In this document: piece by piece, positions 40,682 to 51,908 of the stretch | Numbering within the stretch: position 1 is the first letter of the stretch | How the letters are laid out: each line of letters starts with the position of its first letter | Source: JBHENC01 sp051000345 | GTDB lineage: Bacteria; Acidobacteriota; Blastocatellia; Pyrinomonadales; Pyrinomonadaceae | Length of the DNA: 64,000 nucleotides | NCBI GenBank assembly: GCA_051000345.1 | Contig: JBPCOJ010000106.1 | Location: forward strand, 1 to 64,000 | Direction: 5' to 3' | The notes under the pieces: generated by a model | The model's input: the letters and a program-made list of their open reading frames with translations, nothing else | Told to the model about the DNA's origin: nothing | The model's database searches: none | Made by a program: the position numbers and the translations under genes

Positions 40682-43600
40682 TTAGAAATCGATGCGCACG
40701 CCGAGCCGTATCATGCGCGGGCGCAGCGTGCGCGTCGTGACGAGAAAATTGTCGATAAAATTCTGGCGCGTGGCGGCGCTCGCCGTCGGGCTAAAGGCGT
40801 TGAAGTCTATGAACTGCGTGCCGAAGCTAAAGACGGTTTTATTAAGCACGTTGTTGAATTCAATGACGGGACGAAGCCGCACGCTGTCTCTCACTTTGAA
40901 TTCGCGCGTGACATTCAAGTCGAACAGAAAAAGTCCGGGGCCTAATCCTGCGTTGCGCGGCAGATTGCCTGTTTGCCCGATGCTCGGCAGCGCGAAGAAA
41001 TTCAGGATCGACGGATCGGGCGGCTCGCCCGGACGCCGCGCCTTTAAGAGCTTTGTGTCGCCCGTAAAAATCGGGCGGTCATTGCTTACATCATCGAGGT
41101 TGCGGTCAATGCCGCCGACGGAAATATTAAAGGGCGCGCCGGATGCGACACGAAAGATCGGCGAGAAGCGCAGCTTGCCGAAATAACGGGGCGTGTCGAA
41201 CGTGCCGGAAACCACAAAGCGATGACGGCGATCAAGCAAACTGCGTGAACGTTCACCGCGAAAATCTCCCGCCACGAGCGCATCCGAAGTATTAACGATG
41301 CCGTCGTCGATCAAACGCGAGAGCGTGTATGCAGCGCGGTATGAATAACCGAAGCCGTCTTTGCTGCGCTTGAAACGACGGCGCGCTTCGAGCGTGAAGC
41401 CATGATAAAAACTGTTGCCGATGGAAGCGAGTTGTTGTAGGTCGGCGCGCGTCTGGTCTGGGCGCAAATTATCGACGGCGCTCAAGGCGGCGTTGAGCGC
41501 TGTCCTCGAATTGACGCTGTTGAGATTGATAACGGAAATGGGTAAGCCGAATTCGACGATGCGATTAATGTTGTTCGCGTCGCTCGTCGTCGCAGAGCCG
41601 AGCACGAAGCGCACGAGTTCTCCGGCGGGCGCAGTCGAGCCGGACGTGTTGTAGAGCGGGCGCGGCAATCCGCCGCTGCGGAAGTTCGTGAAATCGCGCG
41701 AGAGCAGATAGTCCGTAAAGTTTTTGAAGCCCTTTGGCAGCATCGGCGCGTTGACGTTGAATTCCCGGAAAAGATGTATGCCGCGATTGAACGTATAGTT
41801 GGCTTCGACGACAAACGAACGGCCTACTTCGCGCTCGAACCCGATGTTAGCTTGATAGGATTCCGGGATGCGAAGAGTCGGATCGAGGCGACGCGAAAAA
41901 CTTGTTTGCAGTCCGCCGAGACTTGCGACGAGCGGCGATCCGGCGTTGAGCGTCTGCGGAAAATTGATGTTGTTGATAACGAAGGTGCGCAGATTCAGTT
42001 GGCCTGCGTTTGAAGTGCGCTGGCTGCTCAAGTTGGTTTGCTGCGCGGGAGTCAAACGCTTGCCGCTCACCGGATCGAGCGCGCGGTCTGTGTCAAGGAA
42101 AAGACGCTGCTGCCCGAGCGTAAAGTCGTCGATTGTTCTAAGAAGCGCGCGATTATAAAAGATGCCCGCGCCGAGACGTATGACGGTTTTGCCGGAGCGA
42201 AACGGATCGTATGCAAGCGCGACGCGCGGCGCAAAGTTGTTGCGGTCACGAATGATTGTTTCGTTTTCGTAGCGCACGCCGTAGCTGAAGGTAAGGTTGG
42301 GACGCACGCGCCATTCGTCCTGCGCGAAGAAGCCCGTGTAGGTGTTGCGCTGTGTGGATTCGGTTAGAAAATTCTGGCGAAAGCGCGAGGGCAAGCCCGC
42401 CAGAAAATCGCCCGCGCTGTCGAAATCGAAAGTGCCGGAAGCGTCCGCGAGATCGATAAAAATCGAGCGAATGCGCTGCACGTCTGCGCCGAATTTCAAA
42501 GAGTGCGCGCCGCGAACATAAGAAAGCGTTTCCTGAATTTGAAAGCGGTTTTCGCGGCGGTCACTCGCGCCGGTGGTCGATGAACCGGCGACAAGCGTGC
42601 CGTCGCGGTTGGCTGCATTGTCGGACGGCAAAGGATCGTTGATTCTTATCAGCACGACGGGACTTGCGGCGTTGCTTGTTTGAACGGCGGGCGTCAGACG
42701 CGAAATTTGCAGGCGCAGTTGATTGACGAGTTTAGGCGAGAAAATGTAGTTGTCGGAATAAGCGAGCGCATCCGTGTTACGCGTTCTGCCCTGAAGCGCT
42801 TCGGCAAGACGACTGCCTCCGCCGAACTGCCGCAAGTTTTTCAGCCGCCCAAATTGGTAAAGAAACGAGTCGTTGTGCGCGTCCGTAAAGGTGTGGTCGA
42901 TGCGCGCCGTGAAAATGTTGTTGCGCTGCGGCGTGCTGATGCTTTGCACGAAGGGCGCAACCTCCTTCTGCAAACTCGGGGCGCTGACGACTTCAAGGCG
43001 ACGGCCTTCGAGCGTCGTCGGCTGCGGCAGCGGAAAAAGACTGCTTTGCTCAACCGGCACAAGCGTGTCGATTAAAGCCGTGTCGAGCAAGGTGTTGTTT
43101 TCGTATGCAGCAAAGAAAAATGTTTTGCTGCGCCCGCTCGAAAAAACCTTGCCGCCGTCGCCGAAGCGCGGCAGCGGAAGCGGGCCGCTCAAAGTAAAGC
43201 CGGGATTTTGTTCTTGTAGCGGCAGTCGCTTGAGGCCGCGCGTGTTATTGAAAAATGTGTTGGCGTTTAAGCTCTCATCTCTGAAGAAATAAAAGAGGCG
43301 TCCGCGATATTTCTGCGAGCCGCCGCGTGTGCGCAGGTTGACGCGCCCGCCGGAAGCGCGCCCGTATTCGGCGGAGAATTGATTGCGTATGACCTGCACT
43401 TCATCGATGGCTTCGATGGATGGTTGAAAGCGTTCGCGCGCGGAGCGGTCATCGTTGTTGTCGAGTCCGTCAATCGTGATGTTGTTGGACGAAGCACTGC
43501 CGCCGGAAAGAGCGAAGAGTCCGGCTTCTTCTGGCGTCGAGCGCGGATTCTGATTGCGGTCTTCAGCGAGGTCGCGCGTCGAGAGAGGTTCTTCAGTGAC

Positions 43601-44137
43601 GCCGCCGAGCGTAAAAATAAGATCGAGCGGCGAGCGCGTTGAAACCGGCAAAGATTCTACTTCTTCGCGCGTGACAGTGCCACCAACGACGGTGCGCGTC
43701 GTATCGACAAGCGGCGCGACATCTTCGACAATAATGGGATCGACATTCGCCGCTGCCACATCAAGCGTAATATCGAGTTGCACGTTTTGCGCGGAGATGG
43801 TTGTAACATTCAGCGGCACGACGGCGAAACCGTTGGCTGTGACACGCAATGTGTACGCGCCGGGTTCGAGTTGAATCAAGCGATAACGGCCTTCAGCATC
43901 GGATGTAACGCTGCGTTCAACGTTCGTCGTGTTGCGCACTGCCGTGATAATTGCGCCCGGAATGACCGCGCCGTTCTGGTCGAAAATGCGCCCGCCTATC
44001 GTCGCGTTGTCGAGGTCTTGCGCGCGCACGTTTGATGGCACGAGCGGCGTCACAACAAACAGCAGCATCCACATCGACGAACAAACAAAGAGAGTGGTGC
44101 GCGATGGGAAGGGCGTGATGGCGATATTTTTTTTCAT
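40682..44137 (-). CDS. TonB-dependent receptor, Oar-like
   Basis: 1151 residues with AGGAG upstream of the ATG. A signal peptide (to about residue 39, ending VRA) is followed by a carboxypeptidase-regulatory-like beta domain (IGGRIFDQNGAVIPGAIITA, about 45-130), a plug region with SNNITIDGLDNND, and a large C-terminal beta-barrel ending in an aromatic residue (RMIRLGVRIDF), typical of outer-membrane proteins. No TonB box is obvious. The layout matches the Oar-like receptors that are abundant in acidobacteria. Substrate unknown; it is isolated in its own transcription unit, so no linked transporter helps. Confidence 0.9.
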   Translation of the reverse strand: MKKNIAITPFPSRTTLFVCSSMWMLLFVVTPLVPSNVRAQDLDNATIGGRIFDQNGAVIPGAIITAVRNTTNVERSVTSDAEGRYRLIQLEPGAYTLRVTANGFAVVPLNVTTISAQNVQLDITLDVAAANVDPIIVEDVAPLVDTTRTVVGGTVTREEVESLPVSTRSPLDLIFTLGGVTEEPLSTRDLAEDRNQNPRSTPEEAGLFALSGGSASSNNITIDGLDNNDDRSARERFQPSIEAIDEVQVIRNQFSAEYGRASGGRVNLRTRGGSQKYRGRLFYFFRDESLNANTFFNNTRGLKRLPLQEQNPGFTLSGPLPLPRFGDGGKVFSSGRSKTFFFAAYENNTLLDTALIDTLVPVEQSSLFPLPQPTTLEGRRLEVVSAPSLQKEVAPFVQSISTPQRNNIFTARIDHTFTDAHNDSFLYQFGRLKNLRQFGGGSRLAEALQGRTRNTDALAYSDNYIFSPKLVNQLRLQISRLTPAVQTSNAASPVVLIRINDPLPSDNAANRDGTLVAGSSTTGASDRRENRFQIQETLSYVRGAHSLKFGADVQRIRSIFIDLADASGTFDFDSAGDFLAGLPSRFRQNFLTESTQRNTYTGFFAQDEWRVRPNLTFSYGVRYENETIIRDRNNFAPRVALAYDPFRSGKTVIRLGAGIFYNRALLRTIDDFTLGQQRLFLDTDRALDPVSGKRLTPAQQTNLSSQRTSNAGQLNLRTFVINNINFPQTLNAGSPLVASLGGLQTSFSRRLDPTLRIPESYQANIGFEREVGRSFVVEANYTFNRGIHLFREFNVNAPMLPKGFKNFTDYLLSRDFTNFRSGGLPRPLYNTSGSTAPAGELVRFVLGSATTSDANNINRIVEFGLPISVINLNSVNSRTALNAALSAVDNLRPDQTRADLQQLASIGNSFYHGFTLEARRRFKRSKDGFGYSYRAAYTLSRLIDDGIVNTSDALVAGDFRGERSRSLLDRRHRFVVSGTFDTPRYFGKLRFSPIFRVASGAPFNISVGGIDRNLDDVSNDRPIFTGDTKLLKARRPGEPPDPSILNFFALPSIGQTGNLPRNAGLGPGLFLFDLNVTREFKVRDSVRLRPVIEFNNVLNKTVFSFGTQFIDFNAFSPTASAATRQNFIDNFLVTTRTLRPRMIRLGVRIDF

Positions 44138-44421
44138 GGTGAGGACGCTCTCCTAAAGTTAGAGATGGGGCCGCCGTTTCGCGTAGGTAAGGCGCGAAGG
44201 TCTCCGCGAAGCGAGAACAGCGCGGGTATTGCGGGCGGACTAAGTTTTCGAGATAGCGATTAAGCCGTTGCGATGATTAACGCGAGGCGCATTTTGTAAA
44301 GGCTTGCTGCGTGAGCCAGAATCAGCCATTCCAACTTGAGTTTAGGCGAGACGCGTCGCAACGCAATGGAGAGCGAACTTTACCACCGCCCGCAAGAAGA
44401 AGACAAGTTTTATGTTTGCGT

Positions 44422-44829
44422 TTAGTGTTGGCCGCGAGAGAGATTGCGGCGGCGCAAAGCAGTGTTGCGCGTGGATGGCACGAGCGCGCCGGGCGGTGCG
44501 TCCTGCGGGGCTTCCGTGAAACGCGTGAAATCGTCTGCGTGCGCTTGCAGGTAATCGAAAAACCGCTCGAACTCCGACTGCATCGCGTCCATTTTTTCGC
44601 GCATATTGAGAATTATTTCGACGCCCGCGAGATTAACTCCGAGGTCGCGCGTCAGCGACAAGATAACTTCGAGGCGTTCGAGGTCTGCATCCGTGTACAG
44701 CCGCGTATTGCCTTCGGAACGCGACGGCGCTAAGAGTCCTTCGCGTTCATACAAACGCAAGGTCTGCGGATGAATATCATATTCAGTCGCCACCGCGCTG
44801 ATTGTGTATGTGCGGATTTTCTGTTTCAT
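44422..44829 (-). CDS. hspR: HspR, MerR-family heat-shock repressor
   Basis: 135 residues. The N-terminal winged helix of the MerR type is clear: TYTISAVATEYDIHPQTLRL, YEREGLLAPSRSEGNTRLYT and DADLERLEVILSLTRDLGVN. A helical segment follows (about 70-105) and a basic tail. Gene position downstream of dnaK and dnaJ is diagnostic of HspR, which represses the dnaK operon by binding HAIR sites. A HAIR-like site is present on the dnaK promoter (48267-48287), so autoregulation of the whole cluster is likely. Confidence 0.92.
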   Translation of the reverse strand: MKQKIRTYTISAVATEYDIHPQTLRLYEREGLLAPSRSEGNTRLYTDADLERLEVILSLTRDLGVNLAGVEIILNMREKMDAMQSEFERFFDYLQAHADDFTRFTEAPQDAPPGALVPSTRNTALRRRNLSRGQH

Positions 44830-44838
44830 AACTTTAGG

Positions 44839-44890
44839 AGTCAGGAGAAAAACTTTATTCGTCTTTCATTCTGTCTTCTGGCTCCTGACT
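44839..44890. repeat. Inverted repeat between dnaJ and hspR
   Basis: AGTCAGGAG (44839-44847) and CTCCTGACT (44882-44890) form a nine-pair stem around a 34-base loop in the intercistronic gap. Confidence 0.5.
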
Positions 44891-44899
44891 TCTGAATAC

Positions 44900-46102
44900 T
44901 TATTCTAACCCCATCTCGACGCGCGGATTTTCCGGATTCATTTGCGCGTAGCGACGCAGTAAATCCTTTGTTTCTTCGGAAACTAATTTCGGCAGCGTGA
45001 CCTGCACTTCGACGAATTGATCGCCGCGCGCCTGCGGGTTACGCAAACTCGGTGCGCCGCGTTCGCGCAAACGAAACTTTTGCCCGGACTGCGTTCCGGG
45101 AGGAATACGCAGTTGCGCTTTGCCTTCAACCGTCGGCACTTCTATCTTCGCGCCGAGTGCCGCTTCCGGCACGGTCAAAGGCACAATCACGTAAATGTTG
45201 TCGCCCTTGCGCGTGAAAAACTTGTGGCGTCCGACGTTCGTGATAATGAACAGATCGCCGGGCGGCGCACCGAGTCTGCCGCCTTCGCCTTTGCCCGGAA
45301 TACGCACGCGCGAGCCTGTGTCAACGCCCGCAGGAATACGCACCTTTACCGTTTCGGTTTTCGGCACAACGCCTTTGCCGTTGCAAACCGAACAGGGCTG
45401 GCGACGTTTGCCCGTGCCGTTGCAATCCGGGCATTCCTGCGAAAATTTCAAACGCCCGCCCGTCCGCTGTACTTGTCCTGCACCCTTGCACGTCGGACAA
45501 ACGACGACGGGGCCGCCCGTGTCGCCCGCGCCGTTGCAGCGCGGACACTGCTCGGAACGTGTGACGGTAATGTTCGTCGTCATGCCTTTGACGGCTTCCT
45601 CGAAGGAAAGCGCGAGCGGCATTTCGATGTCTGCGCCGCGCTGCGGTTGCGGGCGCGCGGGTTCTCGTTCAACCGTTCGTGCGCCGCCGCCTGCGCCGCT
45701 GAAAAGGTCTGCGAAGATGTCCCGAAAGCTGGAGCCGCCCGTGCTGCCGGTTGCGCCGCCCGCGCCGGAAACATTGCTCCAATCGAAGCCTTCAAAATCG
45801 AAGCCGCCCGCCCCCGCTCCCGTGCGTCCGCCGCCGCCACCACCGCCCGCCGCACCGCGCGCCGCCGCGTCCGCGAGGTTATCGGAATACTGCCCGAAGC
45901 GATCATAAACCACGCGCTTCTTCGGATCGGAAAGCACATCGTGTGCTTCCGTAATCAGCTTGAAGCGTTCTTCCGCAGACTTGTCGCCGGGATTTACGTC
46001 CGGGTGATACTTGCGCGCAAGCCTACGGTAAGCCTTCTTAATTTCTTCGGGCTTGGCGTCGCGCTTGATGCCGAGCACTTTATAAAAATCTTCTTTTGCC
46101 AT
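44900..46102 (-). CDS. dnaJ: Chaperone protein DnaJ
   Basis: 400 residues. J domain at 1-70 with the HPD motif (RKYHPDVNPGD). A long Gly/Phe-rich region with runs of Gly follows (about 75-160). Four zinc-finger repeats are complete: CPRCNGAG, CPTCKGAG, CPDCNGTG and CSVCNGKG. The C-terminal substrate-binding domains follow (GVDTGSRVRIPGKGEGG, LRIPPGTQSGQKFRLR). It delivers clients to DnaK and stimulates its ATPase. It lies 89 bp downstream of dnaK; hspR follows. Confidence 0.96.
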   Translation of the reverse strand: MAKEDFYKVLGIKRDAKPEEIKKAYRRLARKYHPDVNPGDKSAEERFKLITEAHDVLSDPKKRVVYDRFGQYSDNLADAAARGAAGGGGGGGRTGAGAGGFDFEGFDWSNVSGAGGATGSTGGSSFRDIFADLFSGAGGGARTVEREPARPQPQRGADIEMPLALSFEEAVKGMTTNITVTRSEQCPRCNGAGDTGGPVVVCPTCKGAGQVQRTGGRLKFSQECPDCNGTGKRRQPCSVCNGKGVVPKTETVKVRIPAGVDTGSRVRIPGKGEGGRLGAPPGDLFIITNVGRHKFFTRKGDNIYVIVPLTVPEAALGAKIEVPTVEGKAQLRIPPGTQSGQKFRLRERGAPSLRNPQARGDQFVEVQVTLPKLVSEETKDLLRRYAQMNPENPRVEMGLE

Positions 46103-46124
46103 CTTTTGATTGTGGATTGCGGGA

Positions 46125-46187
46125 TGCGGAATGCGGATTAAGAAGCAACTCGTCTTTCAATCCACACTCCCCAATCCGCATTCCGCA
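46125..46187. repeat. Inverted repeat between dnaK and dnaJ
   Basis: Perfect 15-base arms (46125-46139 and 46173-46187, TGCGGAATGCGGATT and its complement) around a 33-base loop. It could reduce dnaJ expression relative to dnaK. Confidence 0.55.
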
Positions 46188-46191
46188 ATTG

Positions 46192-48129
<1,938 letters not shown>

Positions 48130-48257
48130 GTCTTTCTTCTTCTCCAGATTAAATTTCAGGCCGACCCGATAGTATGAATCGGTTGAGAGGCGTTCCATTC
48201 GGCTTTGCACCGGCAAAGCCAGATAAAATAGAATCAACCCAACTTGAACGCATGGAC

Positions 48258-48286
48258 AATATAATACTTGAGTGCGCTATTGTCAA
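48258..48286 (-). promoter_or_regulatory. dnaK promoter
   Basis: On the minus strand TTGACA (48286-48281), exactly 17 bases, TATATT (48263-48258). Transcription should start near 48251, giving a leader of about 120 bases to the dnaK ATG. Confidence 0.75.
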
Positions 48287-48287
48287 G
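48267..48287 (-). promoter_or_regulatory. HAIR-like HspR operator
   Basis: CTTGACA, 7 bases, ACTCAAG on the minus strand, against the HspR consensus CTTGAGT-N7-ACTCAAG (12 of 14 half-site bases). It covers the -35 box and most of the spacer, an ideal position for repression by the HspR encoded at 44422. Confidence 0.7.
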
Positions 48288-48383
48288 TTTTGTCTGTGGA
48301 CATTCGTATAGTTTGATTTAGGATTGAGCCAACTGTTGAATTTTAAGGGCTTAACAAAGAATTCGGACTCTGATAAGTAACTC

Positions 48384-48977
48384 TCAAGAACCGTTATGGC
48401 GGTCTTCACCAAGCAGGCGCGAAACGAAAAAGGCGTAGTGGACGCCGGAAAAAAGCGCGAACGCGAAGACTAGAACGTAGATTGTCGGAAGATAATAGCC
48501 GCTGCCGTTTGGAAATATGGCTGCGAAGAGAATGGCGACGACAGCAAAAATCTGCACCGTCGTGCTTGTTTTGCCGAGCCATGACGGGCGAAAGCCACGA
48601 AAGCCTGTCACGATGTTGATTGCCGCCGCGCCGACGATGATAAAAATGTCGCGGCTCAAAACGGCTGCCGTCACCCAGAACGGCACAGGAAAGTGCGCGG
48701 GCTTCGGCTGCGGGCTAATCGAAGGCAACGAAAGCACTATGAAGGATGTGACGAGAAGAAGTTTATCGGCAATCGGATCGAGAATTGTGCCGAGTTGCGA
48801 TTTCTGGTCGAAGCGTCTGGCTAATAACCCGTCCAAGCCGTCGGTCACCCCTGCCAGCACAAAGACGCCGAGCGCTGTCCCGAATCGCCCGTAAAAAAGC
48901 AGCGTCACGAAAACCGGCACGAGCACCATGCGAAACACGGTGAGCACATTCGGCAGGGTGATGATTCGTGAGGACAT
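48384..48977 (-). CDS. pgsA: CDP-diacylglycerol--glycerol-3-phosphate 3-phosphatidyltransferase
   Basis: 197 residues from the ATG at 48977 (MSSRIITLPNVLTVFRMVLV); longer frames upstream run through an inverted repeat and are unlikely. The CDP-alcohol phosphotransferase signature is intact: DGLDGLLARRFDQ followed by GTILDPIADK, which holds the metal-binding Asp residues. Five to six membrane segments. It makes phosphatidylglycerol phosphate in the cytoplasmic membrane. It is the last gene before the dnaK control region. Confidence 0.9.
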   Translation of the reverse strand: MSSRIITLPNVLTVFRMVLVPVFVTLLFYGRFGTALGVFVLAGVTDGLDGLLARRFDQKSQLGTILDPIADKLLLVTSFIVLSLPSISPQPKPAHFPVPFWVTAAVLSRDIFIIVGAAAINIVTGFRGFRPSWLGKTSTTVQIFAVVAILFAAIFPNGSGYYLPTIYVLVFAFALFSGVHYAFFVSRLLGEDRHNGS

Positions 48978-48990
48978 AGAAGAATTTGCG

Positions 48991-49075
48991 ATTTTTGATT
49001 TGCGATTTTCGATTGGAAGCAGACTGAAGGTTCTCTGAATTTCAAATCGCAAATTGGCAATCGCAAATCAAAAAT
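48991..49075. repeat. 17-bp inverted repeat between phosphoesterase and pgsA
   Basis: Perfect arms 48991-49007 and 49059-49075 (ATTTTTGATTTGCGATT and complement) flank 51 bases in an AT-rich gap. Additional partial copies of TTTGCGATTT lie inside, a pattern typical of dispersed intergenic hairpins. Confidence 0.6.
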
Positions 49076-49076
49076 A

Positions 49077-49961
49077 CTATGCGGCGCAACGCAGTTCGAG
49101 CAGTGTGACTTCGGGCGGAGAGCCGTAGCGAATCGGCAGCACCACTGTGCCGAGGCCGCGCGAAACATAGATTTGCGTATCGCCGCGTCGCCCCAGCCCG
49201 CGCAGTATGCGGCGGCGCGGTTTGCCCGAAGCGCTTCGTTCCGAGCGCCACGCGACTTGCCCGCCGTGCGTGTGGCCGCTGAGCACAAGATCAACGTTAG
49301 CGCGTGCGGCGCGGCGCAAAATAGTCGGATTATGCGCGAGCAGCAGTTTCATTTCGTCTGCTTGCGAGCCTGCCAGCGCGAGCGGCAAATCCTCGAGGCC
49401 GACCATCGTATCGTCCACGCCCGCGAGCCAGAAACTCGCGCCCGCCAACTCGAAACGCAAGCCTTCGTTAATCAACACGCGAATGCCTTCGGCGCGAAAA
49501 AGGTCTGCGACGAGCGGCGCATCCGTCCAGTGATCGTGATTGCCGAGAACGGCGAAGACGCCGTGTTTTGCACGCAGACGCCCGACGAGTTCGGCGCACG
49601 GCGCGGCGTATTCGCGTTCGTGCGAAACGTAATCACCCGTCAAGGCGATGATGTCCGGCTTCAGGCTGTTGGCTGTTTCAATCGCGTGCTCGAGTTGCCC
49701 GCTGCCTGTAAAAGGGCTGTGGTGCAAATCCGTTAATTGAACGATGCGCAAGCCGTTGAGGATGCGCGGCAGTCGCGGAAGACTTATGGCGTGGCGCTCC
49801 ACCGTCAACGCAAACGGTTCGGCAAAGGCGGCGCGCGCGAGTTGCGCTAAACCGGGAGCGAGATTGGCGGCGAGCGCGCGCAAGGGCATTGCTTCACGCC
49901 GCGCATTTCGGTTGCCGATTCTGTTATTGCGTCGCTGCTTCCAGAGGAGATTTGTTGGCAT
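49077..49961 (-). CDS. Calcineurin-like metallophosphoesterase
   Basis: 294 residues. The binuclear metal-site motifs are complete: VQLTDLHHSPF (DxH), LTGDYVS (GDxx), VLGNHDHW (GNHD), and late LVLSGHTHGGQV (GHTH). The closest-looking family is YkuE/YaeI (phosphodiesterases acting near the membrane). The N-terminal 40 residues are basic and mildly hydrophobic, possibly a membrane anchor. Substrate unknown; the neighbouring pgsA could hint at lipid metabolism, but that is weak evidence. Confidence 0.88.
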   Translation of the reverse strand: MPTNLLWKQRRNNRIGNRNARREAMPLRALAANLAPGLAQLARAAFAEPFALTVERHAISLPRLPRILNGLRIVQLTDLHHSPFTGSGQLEHAIETANSLKPDIIALTGDYVSHEREYAAPCAELVGRLRAKHGVFAVLGNHDHWTDAPLVADLFRAEGIRVLINEGLRFELAGASFWLAGVDDTMVGLEDLPLALAGSQADEMKLLLAHNPTILRRAARANVDLVLSGHTHGGQVAWRSERSASGKPRRRILRGLGRRGDTQIYVSRGLGTVVLPIRYGSPPEVTLLELRCAA

Positions 49962-50123
49962 GACTTATAAAATGTTCGGGGGCTGATAGAACTGATTAAA
50001 GCGTGTTCGCTTCCATGGACGCACATGCTTTGGAAAAGTCCGCGTATTATAAAGACGAAGATTCCGAAGCGCAAACCCGCAGGCGATTACTTACAAGGAA
50101 ATTTCGAGGGTAGTTTCAAGCAA

Positions 50124-51158
50124 TCAATCGAAAAGACGTTGCGGCGTGGCAGTCTTGGCTTTCTTCGCGGCGCACTTTTTTTCTCTTTCCGCGCCCGCCG
50201 AGCCGGGATAATGCGCGAGATGCTCGGCGTTAAAGCCCAGTTCGCGCAGGCTCGCGGCAAACTTCGGCTCGCCGTGCATCGTGATGATTCTTTCCGCGCC
50301 GGATTCGCGCGCGAGTCGCACGAGTTCGTCGTAGTCCGCGTGATCCGACAGGGGCAAAATCAAGTCCACGTTTTTGTACATGTACGGCGCGCTTTTGTGC
50401 AGCGCCCAGCCCGTCAGCATAATCACGTAACGCCGCTCTATGTTCATCACCATCGCTTGCTTGCGGCAACCGGGCGGCGCAACAAGAACGCGCCCGCGCA
50501 AATGTTCGCGGTCATATTTTTCGTATGTGCCGGAAAACTCCACGCCGAGTTCCCTGTAAATTTCCGACATATTCCAGACAGACCCGTGCAGCGTCACGCG
50601 ATAACCGCGCCGCAACAGAAGTTCGAGCGCCTCTTGCCCCTTGCCTAAAGCATAGCCGAGCACCACAGGCACTCTGTCATCCGAAAGCGCGCGGTCAACG
50701 CCCGCATAAAGGCGATCAAACGTCGCCACATCCGGCGGAAAACGATAAAGCGGATCGCCGAACGTCGATTCCATGATGAGCGTATCGCACGGCACGATGA
50801 CCGCGCTCTCCGCCGTTACGTTCGGGCGCAATTTTATATCGCCCGTGTAAACAAGCCGCTCCCCATCTGCTTCAACGAGCACTTGCGCCGAGCCGAGACA
50901 ATGACCCGCCGGATACATTGTCAAAGCGTAACGTCCATAATCTCTGCGCTCGCCGTAATTTAGAATTTCCGTTTCCGCATCGCCGCGACGGTGGCGAAAA
51001 ATACGCGCGGTTTCCGGCGTGGCGATAATCGCTTTGTGCTCCGCTATGTGATCCGAATGCCCGTGCGAAATCACGCAGCGCTCGCGCCCGCCCGCCGCAT
51101 CGATCCATAAATCCAGATCGGGCAAATATAATCCATCATGGTATTCAACTCTCAGCAC
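50124..51158 (-). CDS. MBL-fold exonuclease-like protein
   Basis: 344 residues. The metallo-beta-lactamase metal motif HGHSDH is at 32-37 (VISHGHSDHIAEHKA), and later AGHCLGSAQVLVE, VYTGDIKL, MESTFGDP and DHADYDELVRLARE match the beta-CASP/RNase J-like branch, specifically the group annotated as ligase-associated DNA exonucleases. No DNA ligase or helicase lies next to it here, so a standalone role is possible. The C-terminus ends in a Lys/Ala-rich tail. Confidence 0.82.
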   Translation of the reverse strand: MLRVEYHDGLYLPDLDLWIDAAGGRERCVISHGHSDHIAEHKAIIATPETARIFRHRRGDAETEILNYGERRDYGRYALTMYPAGHCLGSAQVLVEADGERLVYTGDIKLRPNVTAESAVIVPCDTLIMESTFGDPLYRFPPDVATFDRLYAGVDRALSDDRVPVVLGYALGKGQEALELLLRRGYRVTLHGSVWNMSEIYRELGVEFSGTYEKYDREHLRGRVLVAPPGCRKQAMVMNIERRYVIMLTGWALHKSAPYMYKNVDLILPLSDHADYDELVRLARESGAERIITMHGEPKFAASLRELGFNAEHLAHYPGSAGAEREKKCAAKKAKTATPQRLFD

Positions 51159-51329
51159 TTAACACGCGCCTTTCCTTACTAACAAGCGACGGCGAAACGG
51201 TATGGACATTTTTCGCGCACGCTCGTTCAAAATTTTCGACGGTTTATCTTTCGCAGCGCATCACGCGTATATTATAGTGCAGTCGAGAAAGGCACGCCAC
51301 GACATGCTTCCGTTGTCAGGATCAATTTA

Positions 51330-51908
51330 ATGGACGAAAAAATTTTAATGAATCGCGCAGACGTTCCGGTTGAAACTGCCGTCAAAAGCAGGAAGCCCGA
51401 AAAGGCGCTCAAGGCGGGCTTGCGGACGATAGCGATTTTCGAGGCGACCAAAGGCGTGATTGTGCTCATCATCGGCATCGCTCTTTTGACGCTTATTCAC
51501 CGCGACGCGCAGAATGTGGCTGAAACAATCGTGCGCTATTCGCACCTCAACCCGGATCGCAGATTCCTGCGCCGCTTCGTCGAATTTGCCGGAACAGTCT
51601 CGGACGCGCGCCTGTGGCTGATGGCGGGAATCGCGCTCGTGTATTCGACGATTCGCTTCACGGAAGCTTATGGATTGTGGCGCGCGCGTGCGTGGGCGGA
51701 ATGGTTCGCAATCATCTCCGGCATGGTTTATGTGCCAATCGAAATTTACGAACTCGCGCGCCATCCGAGTCTTTTCAAAGTGGGAGTGCTTCTCTTCAAC
51801 ATCGCAATCGTCGCTTACATGATCTACGTTCGCTGGTACGCAGGCCACGATCCTGAAACGACGGCGCGCCTGCAAGGTAAAACGCCCAACTCAAACAATT
51901 ACCTTTGA
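51330..51908 (+). CDS. DUF2127 membrane protein
   Basis: 192 residues. KAGLRTIAIFEATKGVIVLI at residue 29 and the later GIALVYSTIRFTEAYGLWRA and WAEWFAIISGMVYVPIEIYE are typical of DUF2127 proteins. Four membrane segments (about 37-57, 95-110, 125-145, 155-175). No catalytic motif. No clear ribosome site before the first ATG; a start at the second Met (MNRADVPVE) is possible. Its stop overlaps the next start (TGATG), so it is translationally coupled to the glycosyltransferase that follows. Confidence 0.75.
   Translation: MDEKILMNRADVPVETAVKSRKPEKALKAGLRTIAIFEATKGVIVLIIGIALLTLIHRDAQNVAETIVRYSHLNPDRRFLRRFVEFAGTVSDARLWLMAGIALVYSTIRFTEAYGLWRARAWAEWFAIISGMVYVPIEIYELARHPSLFKVGVLLFNIAIVAYMIYVRWYAGHDPETTARLQGKTPNSNNYL

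Noticed and set aside
45017..46141. 374-codon plus-strand frame opposite dnaJ
   Set aside because: Antisense shadow of dnaJ; no start signals or recognisable domain.
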